This document shows positions 5,567 through 5,740 of a DNA stretch of 5,740 nt, one piece after another. Position 1 is the stretch's first letter. The number at the start of each line of letters is the position of its first letter. Below the pieces are notes generated by a model. The model was not told the DNA's origin. It ran no database searches and saw nothing but the letters and a program-made list of their open reading frames with translations. The stretch is from positions 1 through 5,740 of the forward strand of contig CAAFWA010000319.1 in NCBI GenBank assembly GCA_900766635.1, read 5' to 3'. The stretch is from an uncultured Acinetobacter sp. GTDB lineage: Bacteria; Pseudomonadota; Gammaproteobacteria; Pseudomonadales; Moraxellaceae. The position numbers and the translations under genes are program-made.

Positions 5567-5740
5567 ATGCACTTACAAGATCTTCAACAACAACAAAAAA
5601 CAACCCTAGCACGCGGTATTGGCGTATTGTGTGATTGGTATGTAGATCGTGCTGAAAATGCCACGATTTGGAGCACTGCAGGAAAACCTTATACTGATTT
5701 TGCAGGGGGGATTGCAGTACTCAACACTGGTCATCGTCAC
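5567..5740 (+). CDS. gabT: 4-aminobutyrate aminotransferase, N-terminal part (runs off the right edge)
   Basis: Fifty-eight codons are present out of about 425-430 expected for this PLP-dependent class III aminotransferase, which transfers the amino group of GABA to 2-oxoglutarate to give succinate semialdehyde and glutamate. The visible segment shows ARGIGVLCDWYVDRAENATIWSTAGKPYTDFAGGIAVLNTGHRH. The block from DRAEN to DFAGGIAVLNTGH matches E. coli GabT almost residue for residue as I recall it. The PLP lysine lies beyond the edge. The ATG at 5567 is preceded by AGGA nine bases upstream and by an in-frame TAA at 5561-5563, so the start is fixed. The N-terminus has a short glutamine run (QQQQ). 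It is transcribed divergently from gabR and preceded by the candidate GabR operator and promoter. The class III family also includes 5-aminovalerate (DavT-type) enzymes, which cannot be excluded from this fragment. Confidence 0.9.
   Translation, partial: MHLQDLQQQQKTTLARGIGVLCDWYVDRAENATIWSTAGKPYTDFAGGIAVLNTGHRH

Noticed and set aside
5705..5710. Run of six G in gabT as a frameshift or phase-variation site
   Set aside because: The reading frame continues correctly through it (GGG GGG within the conserved FAGGIAVLNTGH), and six bases is short for phase variation.
1..5740. Mobile element, attachment site, CRISPR or defence system
   Set aside because: All long coding frames belong to a coherent GABA locus plus a transporter; no transposase, integrase, terminal repeats or spaced repeat array was seen.

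Overview
The window looks like a gammaproteobacterial chromosome of low-to-moderate G+C, most likely Acinetobacter or a close relative. That assignment rests on overall codon and protein character recognised from memory, not on a marker gene. No mobile element, RNA gene or CRISPR array is visible.

Layout, left to right. The left edge (1-440, minus strand) holds the N-terminal half of an EamA/DMT-family membrane transporter. After a 187-bp gap with a strong intrinsic terminator (589-613) comes a compact GABA catabolism locus. It contains an aldehyde dehydrogenase of the succinate-semialdehyde type (628-2064, minus), a GABA permease of the GabP type (2221-3651, minus), a MocR/GabR-type regulator made of a winged-helix fused to an aminotransferase fold (3841-5346, minus), and, divergently, the first 58 codons of a 4-aminobutyrate aminotransferase (5567 to the right edge, plus).

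How they work together: GabP imports GABA, GabT transaminates it to succinate semialdehyde, and GabD oxidises that to succinate for the TCA cycle. GabR, a PLP-binding transcription factor, is expected to control uptake and catabolism. The known GabP, GabT, GabR and SSADH families support these roles; the GABA specificity of this particular locus is inferred from the four genes together.

The most interesting signal is non-coding. The gabR-gabT divergent region (5471-5506) and the gap just upstream of gabP (3801-3836, opposite strand) carry matching 36-bp elements. Each has two direct TTGG-type half-sites exactly 24 bp apart, ending in an identical TGGTACTCG. This is a convincing candidate GabR operator used twice, so one regulator sitting between its targets could control both gabT and gabP(D). 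The gaps also hold a candidate structured leader upstream of gabP, an 11-bp-period repeat over the gabT promoter and a short leader ORF before the transporter. This is a well-known type of pathway with an informative regulatory layout; I see no wholly new system.
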